Of a stretch of 5,210 nucleotides of DNA, positions 1 to 5,210 are shown in pieces. The stretch covers positions 1 through 5,210 of the forward strand of contig CADBPL010000078.1 of assembly GCA_902796535.1 (NCBI GenBank), read 5' to 3'. This stretch comes from Oscillospiraceae bacterium. GTDB taxonomy: Bacteria; Bacillota; Clostridia; Oscillospirales; Acutalibacteraceae. Position numbers and translations under genes: made by a program. Numbering within the stretch: position 1 is the first letter of the stretch; each line of letters begins with the position of its first letter. The notes beneath the pieces were generated by a model. The model worked only from the letters and a program-made list of their open reading frames with translations, did not search any database and was not told the origin of the DNA.

Positions 1-103
1 ATTGCAAGGCAATTCAATTCATGGAGCGACGCGAGAATTCATGGCGAAGCCAATTCACGACGGCGAAGCCGTCAATTCATTCGAGCGCCAGCTCGACAAA
101 TTC
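1..103. repeat. Array of short hairpins punctuated by AATTCA (intergenic repeat, continues past the left edge)
   Basis: This non-coding stretch follows the permease stop. AATTCA occurs at 11-16, 16-21, 36-41, 52-57 and 74-79, with a truncated AATTC at 99-103. Between these words lie small inverted repeats: GGC-GAA-GCC (43-51), GACGGC-GAA-GCCGTC (59-73) and TCGAGC-GCCA-GCTCGA (81-96). The 22-35 segment holds only a 3-bp GCG-A-CGC. The same punctuation word with different stems is the signature of a modular repeat rather than of a gene. No run of T follows any stem on the minus strand, so it is not a classical intrinsic terminator for the permease, although it could cap or attenuate that transcript. 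The left boundary is not visible. Confidence 0.75.
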
Positions 104-106
104 CGA

Positions 107-1450
107 TCAGTTAAAGTTCACTTTCTTAAAGTCTTTCCGCACGAAAATGACCGGGATGAGCACGAACAGGCCGATGATGGCGGCCGCCAGATAAATGTGC
201 GGCACGGGGATCTCGACGAGCTCGTTGTATTCATTCAGATAGGTCGCGTCGCTGAACGCGGAAATGACGAGGGAGCCGACCTTGGGGCCGACGACCATGG
301 GAATGAGCACCATGAAGATCATGCGGATGCCCTGGAACCGACCCGCCATGCCTTCGGGCGTGAAATCGCGGATGGAGGCGTTGAGGATGATGGTGAGCAG
401 GCCGTAACCGGCGAACATGAGCACGGCGAACAGGCCGAACGTGCCCAGACGTTTCGCAAAGAACAGGCAGATCAGCCCTATGACGAACAGTCCGACCGAG
501 AGCATGGCGAACCGGCTCTTGCCGAGCTTGTCGATCATTTTGCCGAGCATGACCATGCCCGTCACGAGCAGCCCGACGGCGGCCACCGCCACCACCGCGG
601 CCACGGGCGTGATCTTGAGATTGTCAAAGCTGAAGTTCAGATAATGCTGCAAATAGATGAAAATATAGGGCATGAACACCTGCACGGCCGTGGTGAACAC
701 GGCGGTCGCCGCCAGCGAAATATAGAGCGGCTTGTTTTCTTTGATGACTGCGGGGCGGAAGCCGTAGGTCAGGTTTTTCCAGTAGCTCTCCTGCTTCTTT
801 TCGCCGGAAAGCGAATCCTTCACGGTGAAAAGCCCCGCGACGCCGCACACGGTAACCAGCAGACCCAGCCCGATGAAGCACGCGGAATAGCCCGCCACGT
901 CAACGAGCAGACCGAACACGACCGAAACGATGACCGTGGCAAAAACCGACATGAGCGCCAGCACGGATTCGACCGAGCCGCGGTTGGAAACGTCGGTCAC
1001 GTCGGTGACCCAGGCGTTGAACGCCGCGTCGTTGCTGGTGGAGCCGAAAAAGGTCATAACGCAGTCCATGATAATGACCACGCTCACCGTGGCCGCCACG
1101 ATCGCGACCGTGTCGGTCAGGCCGAAGAGCCTGCCGATGCTTTCGCGGCTGATGAAGGCGAACACGCACACCGAAAGCCCCCAGATGATGTAGCCGCCCG
1201 AAAGGAAGAGCTTGCGGCGGTTGAGCTTATCGCTGAGCGCGCCCATGATCAGGGTGGTGACCATGGCGGTCACGGCGCTGGCGCTGACCATGAGGCTGAT
1301 CTTTTCGTGGGTGGCGCCGATCTTGTCGAACAGGAAGGTGTTGAAATAGATGTTTTCAACCGCCCAGGCGACCTGACCGATGAAGCCGAACAGGATAATG
1401 TTGAACCAAAGAAGACCGCCGAGTTTTTTTGTGGAACTCATTTTTGCCAT
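107..1450 (-). CDS. MFS permease, GPH/SLC45-like, probably sugar or glycoside transporter
   Basis: This 447-residue polytopic membrane protein has about 12 hydrophobic segments, the normal size for the major facilitator superfamily. A motif-A-like loop, GALSDKLNRRK, sits at residues 70-80 between TM2 and TM3, and a related GKMIDKLGKSR at 303-313 marks the second half. An acidic/polar segment around 140-158 (NDAAFNAWVTD, then TDVSNRG) and a conserved-looking GRFQGIRMIF at 370-379 recall permeases of the glycoside-pentoside-hexuronide and SLC45 type. These are inner-membrane, usually cation-coupled symporters. The substrate cannot be read from the sequence. The start is ambiguous. ATG at 1450 has GGAG five bases upstream, while ATG at 1441 (residue 4) has AAGGA eight bases upstream and is equally good. 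The gene is transcribed away from the two-component system, with no partner gene in the window. A plus-strand open frame opposite it is a composition artefact. Confidence 0.9.
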   Translation of the reverse strand: MAKMSSTKKLGGLLWFNIILFGFIGQVAWAVENIYFNTFLFDKIGATHEKISLMVSASAVTAMVTTLIMGALSDKLNRRKLFLSGGYIIWGLSVCVFAFISRESIGRLFGLTDTVAIVAATVSVVIIMDCVMTFFGSTSNDAAFNAWVTDVTDVSNRGSVESVLALMSVFATVIVSVVFGLLVDVAGYSACFIGLGLLVTVCGVAGLFTVKDSLSGEKKQESYWKNLTYGFRPAVIKENKPLYISLAATAVFTTAVQVFMPYIFIYLQHYLNFSFDNLKITPVAAVVAVAAVGLLVTGMVMLGKMIDKLGKSRFAMLSVGLFVIGLICLFFAKRLGTFGLFAVLMFAGYGLLTIILNASIRDFTPEGMAGRFQGIRMIFMVLIPMVVGPKVGSLVISAFSDATYLNEYNELVEIPVPHIYLAAAIIGLFVLIPVIFVRKDFKKVNFN

Positions 1451-1483
1451 CCTTTCTCCCTCAACGTAAAAAATACTCTTTAA

Positions 1484-1512
1484 ATCATATCAAAAAAATA
1501 TAATTCAGTCAA
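1484..1512 (-). promoter_or_regulatory. Sigma-A-type promoter of the MFS permease
   Basis: Read on the minus strand, a -35 box TTGACT (1512-1507) is followed by a 17-base spacer and a -10 box TATGAT (1489-1484). TG-A immediately before the -10 gives an extended -10. The expected transcript start is near 1477, leaving a short leader of about 27 bases before the ATG at 1450. The near-consensus boxes suggest solid basal expression. The spacer is T-rich. No operator dyad is obvious. Confidence 0.75.
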
Positions 1513-1548
1513 TATTATATAAAACATAGTGAGTAAAATTTATTTTTC

Positions 1549-1578
1549 TTTACAAATACTTGCCATATGTGCTATAAT
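1549..1578 (+). promoter_or_regulatory. Sigma-A-type promoter of the two-component operon
   Basis: TTTACA (1549-1554), an 18-base spacer and a perfect TATAAT (1573-1578) preceded by TGC form an extended -10 promoter. The AT-rich tract just upstream (about 1531-1548) resembles an UP element. The start should lie near 1585, giving a leader of roughly 58 bases before the regulator. The -35 box also reads as the first half of TTTACA-N5-TTGCCA (1549-1565), an 11-bp-period pair that the encoded regulator might bind. That second role is conjecture. Confidence 0.75.
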
Positions 1579-1629
1579 ATGCGTAATTTGGTTCCTTGTG
1601 CCCTATTCCCCGGGTGCAGGGCCTGAAAT

Positions 1630-1636
1630 GGAGGAG
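1630..1636 (+). promoter_or_regulatory. Ribosome binding site fixing the regulator start
   Basis: GGAGGAG ends six bases before ATG at 1643, ideal spacing. An in-frame ATG at 1628 overlaps this site and has no ribosome binding site of its own, and a GTG at 1529 lies upstream of the promoter. Hence 1643 is the start. Confidence 0.85.
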
Positions 1637-1642
1637 AAACAT

Positions 1643-2353
1643 ATGGCGTTAGTAAAAATTCTTGTCGTGGATGACGACACCAACATTTGCGAATTGCTTC
1701 GCCTGTATCTGGAAAAGGAAAACTATGCCGTGCTCACCGCGAACGACGGCGCAGCCGCCGTGAAGATGTTCACGGAAAGCCAGCCGGATCTGGTGCTGCT
1801 CGACGTGATGCTGCCCAAGCTTGACGGGTGGCAGGTCTGCCGCGAAATTCGCAAAACGAGCGATAAGCCCATCATCATGCTCACCGCCAAGGGCGAGACC
1901 TTTGACAAGGTGCTGGGGCTTGAGCTGGGGGCGGACGATTACATCGTCAAGCCGTTCGAGACCAAAGAGATCGTGGCGCGCATCAAAGCCGTGCTGCGCC
2001 GCGCGGCGCCCTACGGCACGCCCGACACGGTGAAGGAGGTGCGCTACGACAAGCTGGTCATCAACCTCACCAACTATGAGCTGCGCGTGAACGGCGTTGC
2101 CATTGACACGCCGCCCAAGGAGATGGAGCTGATCTATCACCTGGCCAGCAACCCCAACCGCGTGTTCACCCGCGACCAGCTGCTCGACGAGGTGTGGGGC
2201 TTTGAGTATTACGGCGATTCCCGCACCGTCGACGTACACGTCAAGCGCCTGCGCGAAAAGCTGGAGGGCGTGTCGGACAAGTGGGAGCTGCGCACCGTTT
2301 GGGGCGTCGGCTACAAATTCGACACCAAAGAAGCGCCCGAACAGGCCAAATAA
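1643..2353 (+). CDS. Two-component response regulator, OmpR/PhoB family
   Basis: This 236-residue regulator is the usual length for the OmpR/PhoB family. The receiver domain (about 3-117) has the acidic pair D11/D12, the phosphoacceptor D54 in LLDVMLPKLDGW, the conserved T81 of MLTAK and K103 of VKPF. A short linker leads to a winged-helix DNA-binding domain (about 133-230). It includes the PPKEMELIYHLASNPNRVFTR region, a recognition-helix segment SRTVDVHVKRLREKLE and the terminal WGVGYKF strand. All catalytic residues of a functional receiver are present. When phosphorylated by the kinase 17 bases downstream it should dimerise and bind tandem half-sites about 11 bp apart. Candidate sites lie before the protease gene (4105-4121) and, more weakly, at its own promoter. 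It resembles PhoP/PhoB/WalR/CssR-type regulators, and the sequence alone does not decide which. Confidence 0.95.
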   Translation: MALVKILVVDDDTNICELLRLYLEKENYAVLTANDGAAAVKMFTESQPDLVLLDVMLPKLDGWQVCREIRKTSDKPIIMLTAKGETFDKVLGLELGADDYIVKPFETKEIVARIKAVLRRAAPYGTPDTVKEVRYDKLVINLTNYELRVNGVAIDTPPKEMELIYHLASNPNRVFTRDQLLDEVWGFEYYGDSRTVDVHVKRLREKLEGVSDKWELRTVWGVGYKFDTKEAPEQAK

Positions 2354-2370
2354 AATAAACAAAAATACCT

Positions 2371-4095
2371 ATGGATAATAACAAAAAATTCGCAGCTGTC
2401 ACGCGGCAGGAACGGCTCGAACGCGCCAAACGGCTGAAAAAAGCCGCCAAAAAGCGCAAGCCCGATTCCCTGAGCCGGCGATATACCGCAGGCTTTACGC
2501 TGATCATTTTTATCTGCTTCAATCTGCTGGGCGCGATCCTGATCCTGTCGGTCAAAAATTATTATCAGGCAACGATCCAGGACACCAACCGGTTTTCCGC
2601 TCAGCTTACCGTTGTGATGGATGACCTCTCCGATGAATCGATCCAGTTGATGGAGAAAACGTTGAAATATAATTCTGTGAAAGATGATCCGAAGCAGCCG
2701 AAATCCGTCAAAAATAAAGCCAGCAAGGAAATGCTCGCCAGCATCGCGCAGTTTGACAACCAGGCAGGCAGAATCAGCAGCGATCTGATCGACGCCGACA
2801 TTGTCATTTTCGACTTTCAGGGAAACTGGGTCGCCTGCCATCACAATGACGGCAATGGAGATTCATACCCGCGGCTCTCAAAAGAAAACGAGAATCACTA
2901 TTATACCTGTCCGATTCACAAAAAAGAGAACAAAGCAGAACTGGACGAATCACGGGAACTGATCAGAGAAATCATTATCCACCTCACTTCTGAGGTTGAC
3001 TCAGACTCTGTGAAAGGCACCAACGTTTACCCCATCACCTCCCCTGTTCTCAACCCCAACGGGGACAATCAATTCATTGTTGCCAGAATGATGGGGAAAA
3101 AAGACCTTAACCATGCTGCGGTCATTTGCTCCGTGATCACCATCAATGACGAGGTTTTCGAGTATCTGGCGCCGATCGTTGAACGGTTCCTCATTGCCGA
3201 GGTCGTTACTCTGTTCTTTGCCGCAATCATTGTCTACAGCACGGTTCGCCGGTTCACCATGCCGCTGCATCAAATGTCCGCCGCGGCGCGCAGCTACGCG
3301 CAGGGCGATTTCAGCCCGCGGGTCACCGTCACACGCAATGACGAGCTGGGTCAGCTCATCGAAGCGTTCAACCAGATGGCGACCGATCTGGAGCAGCTCG
3401 AAGCCTCCCGCCGGAATTTTGTGGCCAACGTGTCGCACGAGCTGAAAACGCCCATGACCACCATCGGCGGCTTTGTCGACGGCATCCTCGACGGCACCAT
3501 CCCGCCCGAAAAACAGAGCGAATACCTCGGCATCGTCTCTTCCGAGGTCAAGCGCCTGTCGCGCATGGTCGTTTCCATGCTCAACCTTTCGCGCATTGAG
3601 GATGGACAGCTCGATCTGGTCTTTGCGCCTGTCGACATTAAAAACCTGCTCATTGATTCCACCATCAACTTCGACAAGCAGATCGAACAAAAGCGCCTTG
3701 CCATACGCGGCTTTGACGAAATGAAGCCGCTCATGATCCGCGCCGACAAGGACATGATGAGCCAGGTGGTCTACAACCTGATCGACAACGCCGTCAAATT
3801 CACGCCCAAATACGGCATCATCTCCTTTTCCGCCGAGCTCAACGAAAACGACCGCGTGGAAGTGCGCATCCGCAACAGCGGCGACGGTATTCCCGAAGAG
3901 GAGCGCAGCCGCATTTTCGAGCGGTTTTACAAGGTCGACAAATCCCGCAGCTTCGACAAAAAGAGCAGCGGACTGGGGCTTTACATCGTCAAGAGCATCC
4001 TCGACCTGCACAACGGTTCCATCCGCGTGGAAAGCAAGGTCGGGAAGTATACCGATTTTATCTTTGAAGTTCCGTCAGATATTTCGGGCAACTGA
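2371..4095 (+). CDS. Membrane sensor histidine kinase with HAMP domain and extracytoplasmic sensor
   Basis: The 574-residue kinase is the partner of the upstream regulator. The N-terminus is a basic cytoplasmic tail (1-38, rich in K/R), followed by TM1 (about 41-61), an extracytoplasmic sensor region (about 62-268) and TM2 (about 269-290). A HAMP linker (about 291-345) leads to a HisKA dimerisation domain with the phosphoacceptor H356 in NVSHELKTP. A HATPase_c domain follows, with N box NLIDNAVKF (469-477), G1 NSGDGIP (502-508), F box IFERFYK (515-521) and G2 SSGLGLYIV (532-540). The catalytic core is complete. The sensor contains DADIVIFDFQGNWVAC (141-156), a PAS/CACHE-like strand-turn-strand pattern, and Cys/His residues C156, H157, H158, H176, C180 and H183. 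Its ligand is unknown. No Shine-Dalgarno sequence precedes the ATG: the 17-base gap is A-rich, so translation may depend on coupling to the regulator. The sensor-coding DNA is clearly lower in GC than the kinase core. Confidence 0.95.
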   Translation: MDNNKKFAAVTRQERLERAKRLKKAAKKRKPDSLSRRYTAGFTLIIFICFNLLGAILILSVKNYYQATIQDTNRFSAQLTVVMDDLSDESIQLMEKTLKYNSVKDDPKQPKSVKNKASKEMLASIAQFDNQAGRISSDLIDADIVIFDFQGNWVACHHNDGNGDSYPRLSKENENHYYTCPIHKKENKAELDESRELIREIIIHLTSEVDSDSVKGTNVYPITSPVLNPNGDNQFIVARMMGKKDLNHAAVICSVITINDEVFEYLAPIVERFLIAEVVTLFFAAIIVYSTVRRFTMPLHQMSAAARSYAQGDFSPRVTVTRNDELGQLIEAFNQMATDLEQLEASRRNFVANVSHELKTPMTTIGGFVDGILDGTIPPEKQSEYLGIVSSEVKRLSRMVVSMLNLSRIEDGQLDLVFAPVDIKNLLIDSTINFDKQIEQKRLAIRGFDEMKPLMIRADKDMMSQVVYNLIDNAVKFTPKYGIISFSAELNENDRVEVRIRNSGDGIPEEERSRIFERFYKVDKSRSFDKKSSGLGLYIVKSILDLHNGSIRVESKVGKYTDFIFEVPSDISGN

Positions 4096-4103
4096 AATGA
4101 ATT

Positions 4104-4122
4104 GTTAACAGAACGTTAACAG
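4104..4122 (+). promoter_or_regulatory. Putative response-regulator operator: TTAACA-N5-TTAACA direct repeat
   Basis: GTTAACAG occurs at 4104-4111 and again at 4115-4122, giving perfect TTAACA half-sites (4105-4110 and 4116-4121) with a period of 11 bp. This matches the general layout of OmpR/PhoB-family targets and the TT(A/C/T)ACA-N5 consensus of Bacillus PhoP boxes. It lies 9 bases after the kinase stop and 123 bases before the protease start. Because GTTAAC is itself palindromic, the two copies also form a 7-bp inverted repeat (4103-4109/4115-4121), so a dimeric repressor of another family cannot be excluded. No T-run follows, which argues against a terminator. Confidence 0.5.
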
Positions 4123-4139
4123 GATTGATATGTAAATTT

Positions 4140-4158
4140 TATACACATGTTTTATGAT
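4140..4158 (+). promoter_or_regulatory. Candidate -10 elements of the protease promoter
   Basis: Two -10-like hexamers follow the direct repeat: TATACA (4140-4145), 18 bases after the second TTAACA, which could act as its -35, and TATGAT (4153-4158), closer to consensus but without a recognisable -35 at 16-18 bases. Either arrangement places the direct repeat about 30-60 bases upstream of the start, a normal position for an activator. The weak -35 fits a regulated promoter. Which hexamer is used is undetermined, and read-through from the kinase gene is also possible since no terminator is seen. Confidence 0.4.
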
Positions 4159-4182
4159 GGGGGCATCACAAAAAAAGGAAGC

Positions 4183-4213
4183 GCCGAACAATCGGCAGCC
4201 GCGCCGCGGCGGC
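4183..4213 (+). other. Two GC-rich hairpins in the protease leader
   Basis: Two adjacent stems can form in the likely leader RNA: GCCGA-ACAA-TCGGC (4183-4196) and GCCGC-GCCGCG-GCGGC (4198-4213). They stop 15 bases short of the ribosome binding site AAAGGAG (4229-4235), so they leave it free. No T-tract follows. They may stabilise the message or only reflect the high GC content. Confidence 0.4.
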
Positions 4214-4244
4214 CGGTCAGCGTTTACGAAAGGAGTAAGTGAAC

Positions 4245-5210
4245 ATGGACGACAACAACAACCTCTATCCCGACAACCCGTCTTCCACCCCCGACAACGG
4301 TTTTGAACCGCAACAGCCCGTTCCCGAGCAACCTGTTCCCGAGCAGCCTGTTGCCGAACAGCCGGAATTCACCCGGCCGCCGGAGCAGGAGGCGCCCCGT
4401 TTTGCAACGCCGCCGGTTTACACCGAGGCGCCGCAGCCGGAACCGCCGGTTTACACCGAACCGCCGCAGCCGGAATACGCCCCGCCTTATCAGCCGAGCT
4501 ATTCCCCCGGCCCGGGCGGCAACATGCCCCCCTATTACTACGCGCCGCAGCCGCAGAGCGAACCCCCGAAAAAGAAAAAGAAGACCGGGCTGGTCGTGTT
4601 CTGCGCCATTCTGGCCGTGCTTGTTCTGGTGGCGGGCGTCAGCGTGCCGGTGTCGCTCCTGTCCTACAAAAACGGGCAAAGATCCACATCCGGCAGCAGC
4701 CAGGTCACCAACAAGGGCGGCAGCGTTCAGGCCAACAAAGACGCGCCGCAGCTTGAACTGAACAAATCCCCCAAAAGCAGCGCCGCCGCCACCGGCAAAG
4801 CCATGACCCCGGCCGCGATCTACAAAAAAATCGCGCCGAGCATTGTGGCGGTCAAGCTGTATTCCCAGCGCAGCCAAAGCGCCTTCACCTCCGGCAACGC
4901 CAGCGGCTCCGACAATTCAAACGGCTCCGCCGCCTCTGAGGGCACGGGCATCATCATGCAGGAGGACGCCACCAAAACCTACACCTACATCCTCACCTGC
5001 GCCCACGTCATTGCCGAAAAGAACGTGACCGCCGTGGTCGAAACCGAGGACGGCACCCGCTACGACGCGGAGATCGTCGGTTATGACGCGCGCACCGACG
5101 TCGGCGTGCTGCGCATTAAAAAGACCGGCTTCACCGCCGCCGAATTCGGCGATTCCGACGCGCTGGCGGTCGGCGACCCGATCTACGCCATCGGCAACCC
5201 CGGCGGCAGC
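4245..5210 (+). CDS. htrA: HtrA/DegP-family trypsin-like serine protease, membrane-anchored (3' end outside window)
   Basis: The open frame runs 322 codons to the window edge without a stop. AAAGGAG (4229-4235), nine bases before the ATG, supports the start. Residues 1-108 are a Pro/Glu/Gln/Tyr-rich cytoplasmic tail with repeats. KKKKK (109-113) precedes one transmembrane helix (about 115-140), so the rest is extracytoplasmic. A Ser/Asn/Gly/Lys-rich linker (about 142-186) leads to the protease domain starting near MTPAAIYKKIAPSIVAVK. The catalytic His is H254 in ILTCAHVI and the catalytic Asp is D285 in DARTDVGVLRI. The final AIGNPGGS corresponds to the HtrA AIGNP segment that precedes the catalytic serine, so the serine and any PDZ domain lie beyond the window. 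A flexible Ser/Asn/Gly loop (about 207-232) sits before GTGIIM. HtrA proteases degrade misfolded envelope proteins. Lying downstream of a two-component system, this one is a likely target of it. Confidence 0.93.
   Translation, partial: MDDNNNLYPDNPSSTPDNGFEPQQPVPEQPVPEQPVAEQPEFTRPPEQEAPRFATPPVYTEAPQPEPPVYTEPPQPEYAPPYQPSYSPGPGGNMPPYYYAPQPQSEPPKKKKKTGLVVFCAILAVLVLVAGVSVPVSLLSYKNGQRSTSGSSQVTNKGGSVQANKDAPQLELNKSPKSSAAATGKAMTPAAIYKKIAPSIVAVKLYSQRSQSAFTSGNASGSDNSNGSAASEGTGIIMQEDATKTYTYILTCAHVIAEKNVTAVVETEDGTRYDAEIVGYDARTDVGVLRIKKTGFTAAEFGDSDALAVGDPIYAIGNPGGS
4317..4361 (+). repeat. Three tandem 15-bp units coding PV(P/A)EQ
   Basis: The protease tail residues 25-39 read PVPEQ, PVPEQ, PVAEQ. The DNA units differ at a few positions, mostly in third codon positions, so the repeat is selected or decayed rather than freshly duplicated. 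Confidence 0.85.
4410..4475 (+). repeat. Two tandem 33-bp units coding PPVYTE(A/P)PQPE
   Basis: Units 4410-4442 and 4443-4475 match at 31 of 33 bases (gag/gaa and gcg/ccg differ). They encode residues 56-66 and 67-77 of the protease tail. The high DNA identity points to a recent in-frame duplication and a tail that can vary in length between strains. Confidence 0.9.

Noticed and set aside
2..1483. Long plus-strand open frame (493 codons) opposite the permease
   Set aside because: It is antisense to a clear 12-helix MFS gene, its product is a low-complexity His/Asp/Glu/Gly/Arg mix with no domain, and it crosses the hairpin array and the permease promoter. It is a composition shadow.
1600..1622. 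Possible leader hairpin GCCCT...AGGGC before the regulator
   Set aside because: The stem is only 5 bp with a 13-base loop, has no T-run and matches no recognised riboswitch or attenuator, so it may be chance.
1579..1626. 15-codon leader ORF (ATG at 1579) ahead of the regulator
   Set aside because: Its ATG directly follows the -10 box and lies before the expected transcript start near 1585, so it would not be in the mRNA.
1529..1642. N-terminal extension of the response regulator from GTG 1529, giving a hydrophobic membrane-like segment
   Set aside because: It would start upstream of the TTTACA/TATAAT promoter and has no ribosome binding site, whereas ATG 1643 has an ideal GGAGGAG and gives the normal family N-terminus.
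3001..4011. Minus-strand open frame of 336 codons within the kinase gene
   Set aside because: It lies fully antisense to conserved HAMP, HisKA and HATPase coding sequence and shows no domain or ribosome binding site of its own.
4103..4121. Inverted repeat after the kinase stop as an intrinsic terminator
   Set aside because: The 7-bp AT-rich arms would form a weak stem and no T-run follows. An operator reading fits better.
4224..4877. Minus-strand open frame rich in Arg/Gly opposite the protease tail
   Set aside because: Its repeats simply mirror the Pro-rich tandem units of the protease gene on the other strand.
5187..5210. AIGNPGGS at the window end read as the catalytic serine motif
   Set aside because: In HtrA proteins the AIGNP segment precedes the catalytic GNSGGP by several dozen residues. 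The true serine should lie beyond the window, so no statement about an intact or lost serine is possible.

Overview
The window looks like chromosomal DNA from a Gram-positive anaerobe of the Clostridia, most likely a high-GC member of the Oscillospiraceae/Ruminococcaceae. The coding sequence is GC-rich with C/G-ending codons, the intergenic stretch at 1451-1642 is very AT-rich with sigma-A-type promoters, most genes have GGAGG-type ribosome binding sites, and the protein architectures fit this group. This placement is an inference from composition and gene style, not from a search.

Layout. Positions 1-103 are non-coding and hold an array of small hairpins separated by AATTCA. A major facilitator superfamily (MFS) permease lies on the minus strand (107-1450). 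An AT-rich intergenic region (1451-1642) carries two divergent promoters. One drives the permease leftward and the other drives a two-component system rightward. That system is an OmpR/PhoB-family response regulator (1643-2353) followed after 17 bases by a membrane histidine kinase (2371-4095). A 149-base gap follows with a perfect TTAACA-N5-TTAACA direct repeat, -10-like elements and two GC-rich hairpins. It leads into an HtrA/DegP-family serine protease (4245 to the window end). The protease is cut off before its catalytic serine and any PDZ domain.

How the genes may work together. The kinase has a roughly 200-residue extracytoplasmic sensor domain containing a Cys/His cluster and would phosphorylate the adjacent regulator. 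The direct repeat upstream of the protease has the 11-bp period expected for OmpR/PhoB-family regulators, so the protease may be a target. That would make this an envelope-stress or protein-quality-control module analogous in logic to CssRS-HtrA of Bacillus. A weaker 11-bp-periodic element overlaps the regulator's own promoter, so autoregulation is possible. The permease is divergent and its link to the module is unproven.

No clearly undescribed system is visible. The items most worth a second look are the hairpin array at 1-103, the putative operator between kinase and protease, and the low-GC, Cys-containing sensor domain of the kinase.
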